Below the pieces are notes generated by a model that saw only the letters and a program-made list of their open reading frames with translations, did not search any database and was not told where the DNA came from. Both the position numbers and the translations under genes were made by a program. From NCBI GenBank assembly GCA_024711125.1, contig JANJTM010000046.1:1-48043 (forward strand): DNA of 48,043 nucleotides, written 5' to 3'. Positions 7,341-16,895 of the stretch are shown piece by piece. Position 1 is the stretch's first letter; each line of letters starts with the position of its first letter. Origin of the DNA: Rhodothermales bacterium. Its GTDB lineage: Bacteria; Bacteroidota; Rhodothermia; Rhodothermales; UBA10348.

Positions 7341-9020
7341 ATGCACGATTCCCCCTGTACGCTCGGGATCGATTTCGGAACGAATTCGGTCCGCGTCCTG
7401 GTCGTGGAGACCGCCACCGGGCGGGAGCTGGCCACGGCGGTGGTCGGGTACGCTTCGGGCACCGAGGGCATTCTCGTCGATCCGGCCCGCCCAGACCTCG
7501 CCCGGCAGCACCCGCAGGACTACCTGGACTCGATGACCCGTGCGGTGCGCGAGGCCGTACGGTCGGCCGGCGATCCGTTCGACGTGCGACGGATCGTCGG
7601 CATCGGCGTGGACACCACCGGGTCGACGCCGATCCCGGTGGATGCCGATGGGGTACCCCTCGCCATGGATCCCCGGTTCGAAGGTCGGCTGGAGGCGATG
7701 GCCTGGCTCTGGAAGGACCACACGGGCCACGAGGAGGCGGCACGCATCACCGAGGTTGCCGGGCGGATGCGTCCGCACTACCTCGCGAAGTGCGGCGGAA
7801 CGTATTCGTCCGAGTGGTTCTGGTCCAAGATCTGGCACTGCCTGCGGGCCGCACCCGACGTGTTTGACGCCGCGACCACGTGGATCGAGCACGCCGACTG
7901 GATTCCCGCCGTGCTGACGGGCACCGACCATCCTTCCGCCCTCAAGCGAGGGGTGTGCGCCGCGGGCCACAAGGCGCTCTACCACGCGTCGTGGGGCTGG
8001 CCGGACGAGGAGTTCCTGGCTGCGCTCGACCCCCGCCTGGTCCGGATGCGGGCTACCCTGCCCGAACGCATCCATACCGTGGCCGACGCGGCCGGGGGGC
8101 TGAGCCCGCATTGGGCCACGGTGCTGGGCCTCTGTCCGGGCATCCCGGTCGCGGTAGGGGCTTTCGACGCCCACCTCGGCGGTGTGGGATCGGGCATCCG
8201 CGAGGGCACGCTGGTCAAGATCATCGGCACTTCCACCTGCGACATGATGGTCGCGCCGCTGGGCCGGGACCTGCCGGATATCCCGGGTCTCTGCGGCATT
8301 GTCCCGGAGTCGGTCCTTCCGGGCTCCTTCGGACTGGAAGCCGGCCAGTCGGCCGTGGGCGACATCTTCAACTGGCTGGTCCGGTTCGTCGGGCGAGGCC
8401 ACGAGGACCTGTCGGCCGAGGCCGAGCGGCTCCTTCCGGGCGAAAGCGGCCTCCTGGCGCTCGATTGGCTCAACGGCAATCGCACGGTCCTCGTGGACCA
8501 GCGGCTGACGGGCCTCGTCATCGGCCTGCACCTGCAGACGACTCCCGCCGAACTGTACCGCGCCCTCGTCGAGGCGACCGCCTTCGGCGCCCGCGTCATC
8601 ATGGAGCGGTTCGAGGAGTACGGCGTCCCGGTCGATCGCATCGTGAACTGCGGAGGCATCTCGGCCAGGAACCGGCTGGTCATGCAGATCTACGCCGACG
8701 TGATGAACCGGCCGCTGCGCATCGCGCGTTCCGCCCAGACGTGCGCGCTGGGTGCGGCGATCGCCGGGGCCGTCGTCGCGGGCCGCGAACGGGGCGGATA
8801 CGACGGATTCGCCGAGGCGACCGACCGCATGACCGGCGTACTGGACGTCGTTTTCGATCCCGATCCCGAAGCCGCCGCGGTGTACGACCGCCTGTTCGCG
8901 GTCTACCGCCGGCTTCATGACGCGTTCGGCGTGGCCGGCCGACGGGACGACCTCGCCGACGTGATGAAGACCCTGCTCGACCTCAGGGACGAGGTGCGGC
9001 GCACACGCATCTCGGCCTGA
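7341..9020 (+). CDS. araB: L-ribulokinase
   Basis: A 559-aa FGGY-family carbohydrate kinase phosphorylating L-ribulose to L-ribulose 5-phosphate, the substrate of AraD. The N-terminal phosphate-binding loop GIDFGTNSVRVLVV is present. The segment MAWLWKDHTGHEEAARI and the long YSSEWFWSKIWHCL stretch are typical of ribulokinases, not xylulo- or glycerol kinases. A second ATP-domain motif, CGGISARNRLVMQIYADV, lies near residue 440, and the length matches AraB (about 560 aa). The ATG at 7341, 17 bp after the isomerase stop, was chosen; the open frame upstream lies within the isomerase gene. Confidence 0.93.
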   Translation: MHDSPCTLGIDFGTNSVRVLVVETATGRELATAVVGYASGTEGILVDPARPDLARQHPQDYLDSMTRAVREAVRSAGDPFDVRRIVGIGVDTTGSTPIPVDADGVPLAMDPRFEGRLEAMAWLWKDHTGHEEAARITEVAGRMRPHYLAKCGGTYSSEWFWSKIWHCLRAAPDVFDAATTWIEHADWIPAVLTGTDHPSALKRGVCAAGHKALYHASWGWPDEEFLAALDPRLVRMRATLPERIHTVADAAGGLSPHWATVLGLCPGIPVAVGAFDAHLGGVGSGIREGTLVKIIGTSTCDMMVAPLGRDLPDIPGLCGIVPESVLPGSFGLEAGQSAVGDIFNWLVRFVGRGHEDLSAEAERLLPGESGLLALDWLNGNRTVLVDQRLTGLVIGLHLQTTPAELYRALVEATAFGARVIMERFEEYGVPVDRIVNCGGISARNRLVMQIYADVMNRPLRIARSAQTCALGAAIAGAVVAGRERGGYDGFAEATDRMTGVLDVVFDPDPEAAAVYDRLFAVYRRLHDAFGVAGRRDDLADVMKTLLDLRDEVRRTRISA

Positions 9021-9030
9021 TCCCCGTCCC

Positions 9031-9050
9031 GGGCGCCAGGTCCGGCGCCG
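9031..9050 (+). other. Small hairpin between araB and the symporter gene
   Basis: GGCGCC (9032-9037) and GGCGCC (9044-9049) can pair across a 6-base loop. No T-run follows, so it is not a convincing terminator. It may stabilise or separate the araB and transporter parts of the transcript. Tentative, and common by chance in GC-rich DNA. Confidence 0.25.
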
Positions 9051-9078
9051 TCCCGAACCCCAACGCCACACGCTGCCC

Positions 9079-10752
9079 ATGACCCCGCTGGACTGGCTCA
9101 TCATCGCCCTCTACTTCTCGGTGCTCGTCGGGATCGTCTGGTGGTCGTCCCGCAAGCAGGATACCACCGCCGACTACTTCCTCGCGGGACGGGACGTGCC
9201 GTGGTTCGCGGTCGGAGCCTCGCTCTTCGCGTCCAATATCGGGTCGGAACACATCGTGGGCCTGGCCGGCTCCGGGGCCAACAACGGCATGGCGCAGGCG
9301 CACTGGGAGCTGCACGCGTGGATCATGATCATGCTCGCGTGGATCTTCGTGCCGTTCTACTACCGGTCGGGCGTCTTCACGATGCCCGAGTTCCTCGAGC
9401 GCCGGTTCGACAGCCGGTCCCGCTGGGTGCTGTCGGTCGTGTCGCTGGTCGCATACGTGCTGACCAAGGTGTCCGTCACCGTCTATGCGGGTGCGCTGGT
9501 ATTCCGCACGCTGCTCCCCGACACGTTCGGAAGCCCGGACAACGCGTTCTGGGTCGGCGCCTTCGCGACCGTCGTGGCGACCGGCATCTACACGGTCTTC
9601 GGCGGCCTGCGGGCCGTCGTGTGGACCGAGGTCATGCAGACCGTGCTGCTGCTCCTGGGTTCGGTCTTCATCACGTGGTTCGGCCTGTCGGCGCTCGGAG
9701 GGTGGGGCGAGCTGAAGGCTGCGCTGTCGGCCGATCCCGGCCGGTTCGCGCTCTGGCGTCCGAATTCCGACCCGAACTTTCCGTGGCTCGGCGTGATGAT
9801 CGCCTCCCCGATCATCGGGATCTGGTACTGGTGTACCGACCAGTACATCGTGCAGCGTACCCTGTCTGCGCGGAATCTGAAGGAAGCCCGGCGCGGCGCG
9901 ATCTGGGGCGGTTTTCTCAAGGTGTGGCCCGTGCTGATCTTCCTCGTTCCGGGCATGATCGGCTACGCCCTGCAGCAGAAGGGCCTGCTGCAGATCGGCG
10001 TGGACCCGGACGGCCGAATGCTGGGCGACATGGTCTTTCCGACGATGGTGGCCGAACTGCTTCCCGTCGGACTGCGTGGGCTCGTGGTCGGCGGGCTCCT
10101 GTCGGCACTGATGAGTTCGCTCGCGTCGCTCTTCAACTCGTGCGCCACGCTCTTCACGGTGGACATCTACGAGAAGCTGCGTCCCGGTCGGTCTGAGAAG
10201 CACCTCGTGGGAGTCGGGCGTATCGCGACCGGGGTGGTCGTGGGCTTCGGGCTCCTCTGGATTCCGATCATGAAGACCATGGCCGAAGGCAACAGCGGCC
10301 TGTACGACTACCTGCAGAACGTGCAGGGATTCCTCGCTCCTCCGATCACGGCGGTCTTCCTTCTCGGCCTCGCTTGGCGCCGGATCAACGGCAACGGGGC
10401 GTTCTGGGGCCTGATCACGGGCTTCGTCCTCGGAATGGCCAAGCTGACCGTGCAGACGTCGTACCAGACCGGCGGGCTCGAGCCCGGCGGTCTGCTGGCG
10501 GCCATCGGGGCCTTCAACGGATACTACTTCTCCGGCGTGCTGCTCGTCATCTCGGTCGCGACCATCGTCGGGGTCTCGCTCGCGACCGCACCGCAGGAAG
10601 AGGCCCGGATCCGCGGTCTGACCTTCGACTCGGTCACGCCCGAGCAAAAGGCCGAAAACCGGGCCTCATGGGGATGGAAGGAAGCCGCCGGTACGGCGGT
10701 CGTTCTCGGCCTCGTGCTCGGGCTTTACCTCTACTTCTCCTTCTGGCTCTGA
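9079..10752 (+). CDS. Sodium:solute symporter (SSS family), probable sugar transporter
   Basis: A 557-aa inner-membrane protein with about 14 hydrophobic helices, beginning TPLDWLIIALYFSVLVGIVWW. It has the SGLT-type features ADYFLAGRDVPWFAVGASLFASNIGSEHIVGLAGSG and the GAF-like sodium-site helices of the family. As the last gene of the arabinose operon it most likely imports L-arabinose with sodium across the inner membrane. It starts 58 bp after araB. The 3' end converges on an oppositely oriented gene with only 22 bp between stops. The family is certain from sequence; the substrate is inferred from the operon. Confidence 0.9.
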   Translation: MTPLDWLIIALYFSVLVGIVWWSSRKQDTTADYFLAGRDVPWFAVGASLFASNIGSEHIVGLAGSGANNGMAQAHWELHAWIMIMLAWIFVPFYYRSGVFTMPEFLERRFDSRSRWVLSVVSLVAYVLTKVSVTVYAGALVFRTLLPDTFGSPDNAFWVGAFATVVATGIYTVFGGLRAVVWTEVMQTVLLLLGSVFITWFGLSALGGWGELKAALSADPGRFALWRPNSDPNFPWLGVMIASPIIGIWYWCTDQYIVQRTLSARNLKEARRGAIWGGFLKVWPVLIFLVPGMIGYALQQKGLLQIGVDPDGRMLGDMVFPTMVAELLPVGLRGLVVGGLLSALMSSLASLFNSCATLFTVDIYEKLRPGRSEKHLVGVGRIATGVVVGFGLLWIPIMKTMAEGNSGLYDYLQNVQGFLAPPITAVFLLGLAWRRINGNGAFWGLITGFVLGMAKLTVQTSYQTGGLEPGGLLAAIGAFNGYYFSGVLLVISVATIVGVSLATAPQEEARIRGLTFDSVTPEQKAENRASWGWKEAAGTAVVLGLVLGLYLYFSFWL

Positions 10753-10774
10753 ACCGGACCGAGGTTCGTAGCGG

Positions 10775-11413
10775 TCAGCCGCGCGCCGAAAGCGCCGAGG
10801 CCGCCTCGTCGAGCCTGCGCTCCAGTTCGGCGATCCGACGCTCGAGCTCGGGCGAGCCACCGCCGGTGGCGGGCGCCGGGCTCGGTGCGGTCGCCTTTCC
10901 GCGAACGAACCGGATGTACCCGAGCGCGATCGTGATGACGAGCGCGCCGGTCATGACACCGAACCGCATGGGCGAGGTGTCGCTGAATACGATCCAACCC
11001 ACGCCGTAGATCATCGAGAAGACGCCTCCGACCAGGAGGCCGTTCGAAATGACGGGCAACTGGTTTGCCCGCACCAGCGAGATCGCCATCACGAGCGTGG
11101 CGAACACCACGAGGATGATACTCGTGCGACGGCCCCAGTCGCCCGTGGCGACGCGCATCTCGTCCTGAGCCACGTTGATCCGGTCCTGGACCGCCTGGAT
11201 GGCCGCCCGATCCTCGGCCGTGCGGTCGGGTTCCGATTTCGCGATCTCGAGCGCCTCGCGCTCCCGGTTCAGCGCTTCGATACGTTGATTGAATTCCTCG
11301 AAGGGTCCAGGGTAGAAGGTGTAAACTCCTACCCCGACGAACGCGGTCACCATCAGACCCAGGAAGATGGCGAACAGCGTCTGCAGCCCGGTACCCGTCC
11401 TTGATTCGACCAT
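10775..11413 (-). CDS. Unknown membrane protein with extracytoplasmic and C-terminal coiled coils
   Basis: A 212-aa protein I do not recognise. It has one N-terminal transmembrane helix (about residues 9-33), a charged helical/coiled-coil segment (about 35-90, rich in E, R and A, with QRIEALNREREALEIAKSE), three further hydrophobic helices (about 97-118, 125-148 and 153-172), a Pro/Ala/Gly linker, and a short C-terminal coiled coil (ELERRIAELERRLDEAAS). The ATG at 11413 was chosen because the hydrophobic helix follows; the frame stays open upstream without domain support. No operon partner is obvious; the next gene upstream on this strand is 307 bp away. Confidence 0.75.
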   Translation of the reverse strand: MVESRTGTGLQTLFAIFLGLMVTAFVGVGVYTFYPGPFEEFNQRIEALNREREALEIAKSEPDRTAEDRAAIQAVQDRINVAQDEMRVATGDWGRRTSIILVVFATLVMAISLVRANQLPVISNGLLVGGVFSMIYGVGWIVFSDTSPMRFGVMTGALVITIALGYIRFVRGKATAPSPAPATGGGSPELERRIAELERRLDEAASALSARG

Positions 11414-11720
11414 GTAGGTCTCCGGTTTGCCCAGGGTAGCGGCGACCTGCCGATTCCGATGGGGGATTGCGGGGCGTACGGTAGTGAGGCCTTTGGTGCG
11501 GCGCAATCGGGGAAATCCCGGTATCACAGGCTGTGCATTCATGCCGGAGCGGCCCGGGCACTCGGCCGGCGGCGGGAGAGTGCCGCTCACACTCCCGGGG
11601 CCCGAGATGGGTGCGAAAGCGGGATCCCGGCTCCTGGTCGAGGAATTGTGCCTGCTGAGCGGGTGAATCGGCCGACCTTCCGCCGTACCGGCCCTCGGCA
11701 CGAGCGTTACCAGGCCCACG
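11414..11720. other. 307-bp intergenic region, no gene seen
   Basis: It lies between two leftward genes, so it should contain the promoter of the coiled-coil membrane protein. The only clear structure is a 7-bp inverted repeat, GGCACTC (11557-11563) with GAGTGCC (11578-11584), with no adjacent T-run. The 79-aa rightward frame at 11427-11666 has no domain or signal and is probably spurious. Confidence 0.5.
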
Positions 11721-12173
11721 TCACGTACGACCCTGGTGGAGGAGAAAGCTGCGCATCGAGGCGAACGTGTCCCTCCAGCCCGTCTTGCACGCCGCGAGAA
11801 AGGCGTCGGCTTCCGGTCCGTCCGGAAAGCCGTCCTGCACCACGCGAAGGACGCACCCCTCGGGATGCGGCTGCGTTTCGAAGGCGGTCTGCATGTTCGC
11901 CTCGAAGGGAAGGCCACCCGAACGCGCCAGGTACCGGTAGTCGGCCAGGACGAGGCTGCGGGGTGGATCGAACCGAAGAATTCGGGCACACGTGACGTAG
12001 TCCGGGCTGTCTTCGTGCTCACCCCACGCGGCCGACCAGTATCCCCCGGGGCCAGGGATGACGATGGCCGATCGTGCCCCCCACCAGGAACGGACCGATG
12101 AAGGAGTGTGCAGTGCGCGGAACACGGTTTCGGGCGGTGCCGGGAATACCTCTTCGTGTAGGTGTCGTCTCAT
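11721..12173 (-). CDS. SRPBCC (AHSA1-like) domain protein
   Basis: A 150-aa protein matching the START-like hydrophobic-ligand-binding fold. The N-terminal EEVFPAPPETVFRALHTPSSVRSWW is the typical opening of AHSA1/polyketide-cyclase-like proteins, and the C-terminal FLAACKTGWRDTFASMRSFL resembles the closing long helix (GWxxxLxxLxxxL). The ATG at 12173 was chosen because the fold begins there; the frame is open to 12905, antisense to hisF. Role unknown: such proteins bind lipids or small molecules or act as Hsp90 co-chaperone-like modules. It is divergent from hisF with 88 bp between. Confidence 0.8.
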   Translation of the reverse strand: MRRHLHEEVFPAPPETVFRALHTPSSVRSWWGARSAIVIPGPGGYWSAAWGEHEDSPDYVTCARILRFDPPRSLVLADYRYLARSGGLPFEANMQTAFETQPHPEGCVLRVVQDGFPDGPEADAFLAACKTGWRDTFASMRSFLLHQGRT

Positions 12174-12261
12174 GGGATGCGGAACGCCGGCTTGGGGAAA
12201 CGGTACAGGCTCGGCCTGCGGCTCTACCTGAAGGTCCTCCAGCAACGCCGAAACGGCAACC

Positions 12262-13017
12262 ATGCTCACCAAGCGCATCATTCCCTGTCTGGACATCAAG
12301 GACGGCCGAACCGTGAAGGGGGTGAACTTCGTCGACCTGCGGGACGCCGGTGATCCCGTGGAGCTGGCGGCCCGGTACGCCGCGGAGCGGGCCGACGAGC
12401 TGGTATTCCTGGACATCACGGCCTCGATCGACGGCCGATCGACCTTCCTGGATCTGGTCAGGGACGTGGCGCACGCCATCAACATCCCGTTCACGGTCGG
12501 GGGCGGAATTTCGTCGGTCGAACACGTTGCCCGACTGCTCGACGCCGGGGCCGACAAGGTCTCCGTCAATTCCGCGGCGGTCCGGGATCCGTCGCTCGTG
12601 GACCGCCTCGCCCGGGAATTCGGGAGCCAGTGCGTGGTGGTAGCGATCGACTGTCGCGACGCCGAGGGCGGGAGCTTCGTGCATACGCACGGCGGATCGC
12701 GTGCGACCGGTCTCGAGACCGTGACTTGGGCCCGCGAGGTCGTGCAGCGGGGCGCCGGCGAGATCCTGCTTACGTCGATGGACCATGACGGCGTCAAACA
12801 GGGCTTCGCGCTGGAGATCACGCGTGCCGTGTCCACGGTGGTCTCCGTTCCGGTCATTGCCTCAGGCGGCGCCGGGGCGAAGGAGCATTTCGCGGCCGTT
12901 TTCACGGAGGGAAGGGCCGATGCCGCACTGGCGGCATCGATCTTCCATTTCGGCGAGATTCCCGTTCCCGCGCTGAAGCGGTTCCTTGGCGAGCAGGGAA
13001 TCGCCGTGCGCCCCTGA
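12262..13017 (+). CDS. hisF: Imidazole glycerol phosphate synthase, cyclase subunit
   Basis: A 251-aa TIM-barrel enzyme. With the glutaminase HisH it turns PRFAR and ammonia into imidazole glycerol phosphate and AICAR. Catalytic Asp11 ([15 protein letters not shown]) and Asp130 (VVVAIDCRD) are at the canonical positions, and both phosphate-binding half-barrel motifs are present. The next gene, hisIE, begins 25 bp downstream, whereas its partner hisH is at 31641-32228 on the other strand. Confidence 0.97.
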   Translation: MLTKRIIPCLDIKDGRTVKGVNFVDLRDAGDPVELAARYAAERADELVFLDITASIDGRSTFLDLVRDVAHAINIPFTVGGGISSVEHVARLLDAGADKVSVNSAAVRDPSLVDRLAREFGSQCVVVAIDCRDAEGGSFVHTHGGSRATGLETVTWAREVVQRGAGEILLTSMDHDGVKQGFALEITRAVSTVVSVPVIASGGAGAKEHFAAVFTEGRADAALAASIFHFGEIPVPALKRFLGEQGIAVRP

Positions 13018-13042
13018 GGACCCCAAGCCCGGCCTTCACGCC

Positions 13043-13636
13043 ATGGAAATCCAGTACAATCTCGACGGACTCGTCCCCGCCATCGTCCAGGACACCCACA
13101 CGGGCCGCGTACTGATGATGGCGTGGATGAACGCCGAGGCCATCGAGCGTACGCGCGCCACGGGTCTCGTGACGTTCTACAGCCGGTCGCGGAAGGAGCT
13201 CTGGACCAAGGGGGAGACCTCCGGGAATACGTTGCGGCTGGTTTCCATCGAGACCGACTGTGACGGAGACACGTTGCTGGTCAAGGCGATTCCGACCGGA
13301 CCGGCCTGCCACACGGGAGCCGACACGTGCTGGGGGGAGCGCAACGACCGCTCGCTGGCCTTCCTCGCCGAGCTCGAGGGCATCCTGACCGAGCGCGCGG
13401 CGGCGCCCGCCGGTGAGAGCTACACCCGCCGGCTGCTGGATGCCGGTGCGCCCAAGGTCGGGCAGAAGGTCGGCGAGGAGGCCGTCGAGACCGTCGTCGC
13501 CGCACTGGCCGAGTCGGACGATCGCCTCGTCGACGAAGCGGCCGACCTGGTCTACCACCTCGCCGTACTTCTCCGAACGCGCGGGCTTTCGCTGGAGCAC
13601 GTTTCCGCGCGGCTGGCCGAGCGGCACCGGGAGTGA
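13043..13636 (+). CDS. hisIE: Bifunctional phosphoribosyl-AMP cyclohydrolase / phosphoribosyl-ATP pyrophosphohydrolase
   Basis: A 197-aa fusion catalysing steps 2 and 3 of histidine synthesis. The N-terminal HisI domain (about 1-110) has [33 protein letters not shown] and the zinc cysteines in [11 protein letters not shown]. The C-terminal HisE domain (about 112-197) has [28 protein letters not shown] 13043 was chosen; the frame opens slightly upstream but would overlap hisF. The TGA stop lies in a GTGA, so the next frame could start at GTG 13633, although a better start for that gene exists at 13690. Confidence 0.96.
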   Translation: MEIQYNLDGLVPAIVQDTHTGRVLMMAWMNAEAIERTRATGLVTFYSRSRKELWTKGETSGNTLRLVSIETDCDGDTLLVKAIPTGPACHTGADTCWGERNDRSLAFLAELEGILTERAAAPAGESYTRRLLDAGAPKVGQKVGEEAVETVVAALAESDDRLVDEAADLVYHLAVLLRTRGLSLEHVSARLAERHRE

Positions 13637-13689
13637 ACAAAGCGGTGCCCCGGTGGACCGGTGGACCGTCCGGCTGTAGTTTGCCGCGC

Positions 13690-15957
13690 ATGATTCCCCG
13701 CTGCCTGCCGCCCCTGCTGATTCTCGCCTTCGCCGTCCTGCCCGTGAGCGCGCAGGAGGTGCGCGGATTCGTCACGGAAGCGGGCGGAGAGCAGCCGCTG
13801 CAGGGCGCGAGCGTGGTGCTGCTGCGCGGCGCAGACGTCGCGTACGGCACGACGACCGATGGAGACGGGTTCTTCCGCTTCGTGCGCGTGGCGCCGGGAT
13901 CGTGGCGGCTGCGTGTGAGCTTCGTCGGTTTCGAACCCCGTGAGGAGGTGCTCGAATTGACCGAGGGCGCCGTCGTCAGCCTCGGTTTCGCGCTGTCGGA
14001 GGCAGCCGAAGGCCTGGACGAGGTCGTGGTCGAGGCGCAGGCGGCGTCGGGCGTTGCGGCCGTCGTCGCGGGACTCGAGTCCATACGCCCCCGGGACCTG
14101 GCGCGTGTTCCCGTCCCGGGTGCGGCCGGGGACCTGGCGGCCTACCTCGGAACCGTGCCCGGCGTCGTGCAGCCCGGTGATCGGGGCGGCCGCTACAGCA
14201 TCCGCGGCGGACAGGACGACCAGAATCTCGTGCTGCTCGACGGCGTCCCGGTACACGCGGCATTTCACCTCCTGTCGATGTTCTCGGCGTTCAGTGACGA
14301 GATCGTCGACCGTGCGTCGCTGCACACGGCCGGTTTCGGTGCGGAATTCGGGGGGCGTCTGTCGTCGTCGCTCGACGTGCGCACCCGAAACGGCAACAAG
14401 CAGGCCTTGTCCGGCTCGGTGGCCGTGGCCCCGTTCGTCAGCGGAGCCCGCGTCGAGGGGCCGATCGTTCCGGGCCGGGCGTCTTTCCTGGTTTCGGGCC
14501 GGCGATCGCTTCTGGAGGACATCACTCCGCGCCTCTTCGGCCAGGAGATGCCGTTCCGCTTCGGGGACGCATTCGTCAAGGTGCACGCGCTTCCGGCGCG
14601 GGGACAGGACCTCTCGGCCTTCGTGCTTTTCACCGACGATACCGGCCAGTTGGCCGGGTCGTCCTTCGATTTCCGCGGAGACCCGATCACCGAGGCGCCG
14701 ACCGACTCGCTGGACCTGCACTGGGATAACCGGGTGGCCGGCGCGCGCTGGTCGGCGACGACCGGCCGGGTGCGCACCGAGTGGACGGCCGGCCGATCGC
14801 GGTTCACGTCCCGGTTCGGTCCGGCCGGATCGCCGGAACGCACGTCGGCCCTCGAAAGCACCGACGTGGAGGCCCGCTTCGAGACCGACCGATTCGGAGC
14901 GGAGTGGAGGGCCGGGGCGTCCTGGCACTCGGTGGCGACCGATTGGCGGCTCGACGACGCGTTCCGCGATTCGGTCGTGACGGACGGGGTATCCTGGTCG
15001 GAATCGGCGGCCTGGGTCGAGTCGGAGTGGACGATCGGCTCATTCGCCTTCGTTCCCGGTGTCCGGCTGTACTCGCCCGGCAAGGGAGACGGCCTGTTCG
15101 TCGAGCCGCGCGCGCGGATTTCCGGCCGGCTGTCGGCGCTGGGGGTATCGCACCGGCTCTCCGTCGCCGCCGCCCGCGTGCACCAGGCAATCACCGGCCT
15201 GACCGACGAGCGTGACGTCGGTAACCCGTTCACCGTATGGACCCGGGTCCCCGCCGGGGGAACGCTTCCGCGCGCCACGCATCTCGTCGCGGGATGGGGG
15301 GCGGCGTTCGCCGGTGCCGATGTCGCGATCGAAGCCTGGCACAAGGCCATCGACGGTCTGCAGATCCCGGTGTTTTCGGTTTTCCCGTCGTTCACGACCG
15401 ACCTGCAGCCGGCCGACGGCCGTGCTCGGGGGCTCGATGCGCGGCTTGCGACGGAGAACCGATCGATTGCGCGCGGCACGACGCTCGACGCCACGGTGTC
15501 GTGGGCCTGGTCGCGGTCCGAGTACGAAACCGCGGACGCGAACCGCTTTCCGGCGCCCAACGACCGACGCCATTCCGTTTCGGGAACGCTGATCGCGCGG
15601 CGTGGCGAGTTGTCCCTCACGCTGACGGCGCAGTACGGTACGGGGCTGCCGTTCACGCCGTCGTCGGGGTTCGACGCGTGGATCCTGCTGACCCCGGACA
15701 CCGACGTGGCGACCGATCCGGCGCGGGTCCGGGTGCTGTACGGGGATCCCAATTCGGCCCGACAACCCGTGTACGCCCGGTTCGACCTCTGGCTTGAGCG
15801 CCGCGTCGACCGCGGTCGCACGGTCGCGACGATCCGGGCGGGAGCGATGAACGTGCTTTCGCGCGCCAACCTGTTCTACTACGACCTGTTCACCTACCGC
15901 CGCGTGAACCAGCTTCCGCTCGTTCCGTCGGTCGGCATCCGGCTGGAGGTGCGTTGA
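13690..15957 (+). CDS. TonB-dependent outer-membrane receptor with carboxypeptidase-regulatory-like N-terminal domain
   Basis: A 755-aa receptor. A signal peptide (residues 1-21, ending SAQ) precedes a CarboxypepD_reg-like beta-sandwich (about 22-105, VRGFVTEAGGEQPLQGASV). The plug domain follows, with the typical YSIRGGQDDQNLVLLDGVPV and GFGAEFGGRLSSSLDVRT, then the beta-barrel. ATG 13690 is preferred over GTG 13633 because it sits right at the signal peptide; a TAGTTTG stretch lies a few bases upstream, slightly reminiscent of the Bacteroidota -7 element. The barrel is on the short side. Cargo unknown. The downstream lipoprotein overlaps or abuts the stop, as in receptor/lipoprotein uptake pairs. 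Confidence 0.9.
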   Translation: MIPRCLPPLLILAFAVLPVSAQEVRGFVTEAGGEQPLQGASVVLLRGADVAYGTTTDGDGFFRFVRVAPGSWRLRVSFVGFEPREEVLELTEGAVVSLGFALSEAAEGLDEVVVEAQAASGVAAVVAGLESIRPRDLARVPVPGAAGDLAAYLGTVPGVVQPGDRGGRYSIRGGQDDQNLVLLDGVPVHAAFHLLSMFSAFSDEIVDRASLHTAGFGAEFGGRLSSSLDVRTRNGNKQALSGSVAVAPFVSGARVEGPIVPGRASFLVSGRRSLLEDITPRLFGQEMPFRFGDAFVKVHALPARGQDLSAFVLFTDDTGQLAGSSFDFRGDPITEAPTDSLDLHWDNRVAGARWSATTGRVRTEWTAGRSRFTSRFGPAGSPERTSALESTDVEARFETDRFGAEWRAGASWHSVATDWRLDDAFRDSVVTDGVSWSESAAWVESEWTIGSFAFVPGVRLYSPGKGDGLFVEPRARISGRLSALGVSHRLSVAAARVHQAITGLTDERDVGNPFTVWTRVPAGGTLPRATHLVAGWGAAFAGADVAIEAWHKAIDGLQIPVFSVFPSFTTDLQPADGRARGLDARLATENRSIARGTTLDATVSWAWSRSEYETADANRFPAPNDRRHSVSGTLIARRGELSLTLTAQYGTGLPFTPSSGFDAWILLTPDTDVATDPARVRVLYGDPNSARQPVYARFDLWLERRVDRGRTVATIRAGAMNVLSRANLFYYDLFTYRRVNQLPLVPSVGIRLEVR

Positions 15958-15959
15958 CG

Positions 15960-16883
15960 ATGCGCCGTCGGTCGATCCTGCTCGTCGGATTCGTGCTCAC
16001 GGTTTCGTCCGTGCTGCCGGCGTGTGACGACCCGTTCCTGGACCCGTACGTGAACACCGGTCGCTGGTTCACGATCTGGGGGTTCGTCGACGCCTCGAAG
16101 ACCGAGCAGGTCGTGCGCGTGATCCCCGTAACCCGCACGTCGACCGCAGACCGCGCCCCTTCGGTCGAGGATCTGGACGCGACGGTCGTGTCGATCGAGG
16201 TGGCTACGGGCGTCGCGACCACGTGGCATCCGACCGTGGTCGAATACGCCGACGGCTCCTGGGGACACGTCTTCCGAACGAACGCCCGGTTCCGGCAGGG
16301 TTACCACTACCGGCTCGAGGTGCGCCGCAGCGACGGCAGGACGGCGTACGCCGACACGTGGATTCCGGTCGACGATCCGCTCCACGTCGTACAGCGCGAC
16401 TCGGTGCGCTTCGATCCCGACGGGCACTACCGGCAGCGCATCGTGCTGCGGGGCATCGCCTCGCCCTGGAACCTGCGCGTGACCTACCTGGCGCAGAGCG
16501 GGGTGGCGCGCCTGGTACACGAGGTCCCGTACGCGCGCGCGGGCCGTCGCACGGCCGAAGGCGACTGGGAACTCGACATCGACCTGTCGGCCGACCAGCC
16601 GGCGGTGAAGCAGCACGTTCGCGAGGCGATCCTGTCCGGCGAGGTACCCGGCGAGGGAGGGCTGTCGACCCCGTTCAACCTGCACCAGATGGGCATCCGG
16701 CTGACGAAGACCGACGCGGACTGGGATCTGCCCGAAGGCCCGCTCGATCCCGACCGATTCGCCCTGCCCGGCGCGCACACGAACGTCGAGAACGGGTACG
16801 GTTACTGGGGTTCGGCGCTGCCGTTCGAGGCCAAGTGGCTCGTCACCTACGAACTGTCGCGGAACCTCGGCTGGGACTACTGA
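15960..16883 (+). CDS. DUF4249-like outer-membrane lipoprotein, partner of the TonB-dependent receptor
   Basis: A 307-aa lipoprotein: hydrophobic signal ending VLPAC, lipobox Cys22. The rest is beta-rich and ends with a segment resembling the closing motif of DUF4249 proteins (NVENGYGYWGSALPFEA). DUF4249 proteins are typically encoded directly after CarboxypepD_reg-type TonB receptors, and that is the arrangement here. Start: ATG 15960, 2 bp after the receptor stop; a TTG at 15954 would give a TTGA overlap and is an alternative. The family assignment rests on gene order and weak motif similarity. Confidence 0.7.
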   Translation: MRRRSILLVGFVLTVSSVLPACDDPFLDPYVNTGRWFTIWGFVDASKTEQVVRVIPVTRTSTADRAPSVEDLDATVVSIEVATGVATTWHPTVVEYADGSWGHVFRTNARFRQGYHYRLEVRRSDGRTAYADTWIPVDDPLHVVQRDSVRFDPDGHYRQRIVLRGIASPWNLRVTYLAQSGVARLVHEVPYARAGRRTAEGDWELDIDLSADQPAVKQHVREAILSGEVPGEGGLSTPFNLHQMGIRLTKTDADWDLPEGPLDPDRFALPGAHTNVENGYGYWGSALPFEAKWLVTYELSRNLGWDY

Positions 16884-16895
16884 GCCGCCCGGCCG

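Noticed and set aside
9031-9050. Transcription terminator between araB and the symporter
   Set aside because: Short stem and no T-run; retained only as a tentative hairpin.
10751-10767. Bidirectional terminator between the symporter and the unknown membrane protein
   Set aside because: Only a 5-bp stem (GAACC/GGTTC) partly inside the stop region and no T-run.
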